A DNA stretch of 7,132 nt from Synergistales bacterium (GTDB taxonomy: Bacteria > Synergistota > Synergistia > Synergistales > 79-D21). The notes beneath the pieces are model-generated. The model saw only the letters and a list, made by a program, of their open reading frames with translations, ran no database searches and was not told where the DNA came from. Shown here in pieces: positions 6,299 to 7,132 of this stretch (position 1 is its first letter; every line of letters begins with the position of its first letter). Position numbers and translations under genes: made by a program. Location: assembly GCA_015657435.1 (NCBI GenBank), contig JADLKH010000003.1, positions 522,636 through 529,767 of the forward strand. Direction: 5' to 3'.

Positions 6299-6332
6299 GG
6301 TTGTTTTTTTAATTTTTTGATAAACTCTATTT
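6280..6332 (+). repeat. inverted repeat in the ABC gene upstream region
   Basis: AGAGTTTAT (6280-6288) is the exact reverse complement of ATAAACTCT (6320-6328). The right arm also overlaps CTCTATTT (6325-6332), which can pair with AAATAGAG (6292-6299), so the two pairings compete. The repeats flank and overlap the putative promoter, with a T-rich stretch (TTTTTTTAATTTTTT, from 6304) between them. It may be an operator for a dimeric regulator or an alternative-fold leader. Part of the similarity may come from the AT-rich composition. Confidence 0.4.
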
Positions 6333-6365
6333 CAAGCGGTTTTTGAAAGAGAAGAGGCGTTTTTC

Positions 6366-7132
6366 ATGCTGCGTTGCTGTGGAATCTCGAAACGGTTCAA
6401 AAGCGAAAACGGGTCTGTCCTGGCCATCAAACGGGTCGACCTCGATCTGGGGGAAGGAGAGTTCCTTTGCGTCCTGGGTCCGTCCGGATGCGGCAAGTCA
6501 ACGCTCCTGAGGCTGATCGCCGGTTTGGTCCAGCCCACGGCGGGCCGTATCGAGTTCACGGCCGAAAACGAATCCTCCTCCGGAAGCGTGAGATGCGCGA
6601 CGGTTTTCCAGGACCACGGACTTTTCCCCTGGATGACCGTCCTGGAGAACACGGGATTCGGCCTCAAAATGCAGGGAGTGCCGAAGAAAGAGAGGGACGC
6701 CAGGTCTGAGGCGGTCCTCGAACAGGTGGGCATCCCGGGTTTCGGGCGAAGCTACCCCCACGAACTTTCCATGGGAATGCGGCAGCGGGTGGCTCTGGCC
6801 CGGGCATTCGTTTCAATGCCCGACATCCTTCTCATGGATGAGCCTTTCGCCTCGCTGGACGCCCAATCGAGGGCCGTCCTGCAGAAGGACCTGCGCTCCT
6901 GGCAGGAGAGCCGGAAAATCCCGGTCCTGTTCATCACCCATGACATCGCGGAATCGCTTGTCCTTGCCGACCGGATCCTGGTTCTCTCTGCGCGCCCCGC
7001 CCGGGTCCTCGCGAATATTCCCCTGCCTCCGGACCGATGCCATTCCGTGGTTGCCGGATTTGACCCGGATCTTGGGGCAATCGGGCGTGAAATCTGGGAA
7101 ATCCTGGGGCATGAGGAATGCATGGCCCCTCA
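6366..7132 (+). CDS. ABC transporter ATPase, nitrate/sulfonate/taurine type, 3' partial
   Basis: ATP-binding subunit that powers an importer; 255 codons are in the window and the frame is still open at its end. The order of motifs is complete: Walker A GPSGCGKST (38-46), Q-loop at Q82 in VFQDHGLFPWMTV, signature at 134-138 followed by RQRVALARAF, Walker B ILLMDEP (154-160), D-loop SLD (163-165) and H-loop H192 in FITHDIAES. The sequence LFPWMTVLEN and the GMRQR form are typical of the SsuB/TauB/NrtD group, which imports sulfonates, taurine, nitrate, or thiamine and riboflavin precursors. The signature reads LSMGM rather than LSGGM. After the ATPase core, LSARPARVLANI is also typical of this group. 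The start ATG has GAGAAGAGG (6349-6357) 8 nt upstream. The gene has its own upstream region after a terminator; its permease and binding protein should lie to the right. The substrate cannot be assigned. Confidence 0.93.
   Translation, partial: MLRCCGISKRFKSENGSVLAIKRVDLDLGEGEFLCVLGPSGCGKSTLLRLIAGLVQPTAGRIEFTAENESSSGSVRCATVFQDHGLFPWMTVLENTGFGLKMQGVPKKERDARSEAVLEQVGIPGFGRSYPHELSMGMRQRVALARAFVSMPDILLMDEPFASLDAQSRAVLQKDLRSWQESRKIPVLFITHDIAESLVLADRILVLSARPARVLANIPLPPDRCHSVVAGFDPDLGAIGREIWEILGHEECMAP

Overview
The window reads almost entirely on the + strand and holds seven genes, the first and last cut by the window edges. The organism is probably a moderately GC-rich bacterium. A diderm such as Synergistota or a deltaproteobacterium-like lineage would fit, but that is a low-confidence guess from gene content and style only; nothing in the window fixes the taxon.

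Left part (1-3815): a surface-polysaccharide block. It has two GT-B glycosyltransferases (the first partial at its 5' end) and a MurJ/MviN-superfamily flippase. They lie in the same direction with gaps of 68 and 27 nt and could be the distal end of a glycan operon: the transferases build a lipid-linked sugar and the flippase moves it across the inner membrane. The transferases are AT-rich (a hand-counted 60-base line in the second gives about 37% GC), while everything from the middle of the flippase gene onward is about 60-65% GC. The change occurs within the first ~200 bases of the flippase gene, next to a long imperfect palindrome. The flippase keeps one MurJ arginine (R24 equivalent) but appears to lack the R52 and R270 equivalents, so it may not be the housekeeping lipid II flippase.

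Middle part (3816-6250): mscL, encoding a mechanosensitive channel whose C-terminal tail is a four-cysteine zinc-ribbon-like module. A 184-nt intergenic region follows with a stem-loop, a good promoter candidate (perfect TATAAT) and a leader hairpin. Then comes a two-gene unit: an NCS2-like nucleobase permease and, 14 nt later, a PRPP-binding phosphoribosyltransferase. Together they look like an uptake-and-trap salvage module for a purine or related base. A strong UUCG-tetraloop intrinsic terminator closes the unit at 6227-6250.

Right part (6251-7132): an AT-rich intergenic stretch with an inverted repeat, then the first 255 codons of an ABC transporter ATPase of the nitrate/sulfonate/taurine type. 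Its partner permease and binding protein would lie outside the window.

I see no tRNA, rRNA, CRISPR array, insertion sequence or phage gene. The most interesting points are the flippase with altered arginines at a composition junction, the zinc-ribbon MscL, and the compact permease-phosphoribosyltransferase pair with its structured promoter and leader.
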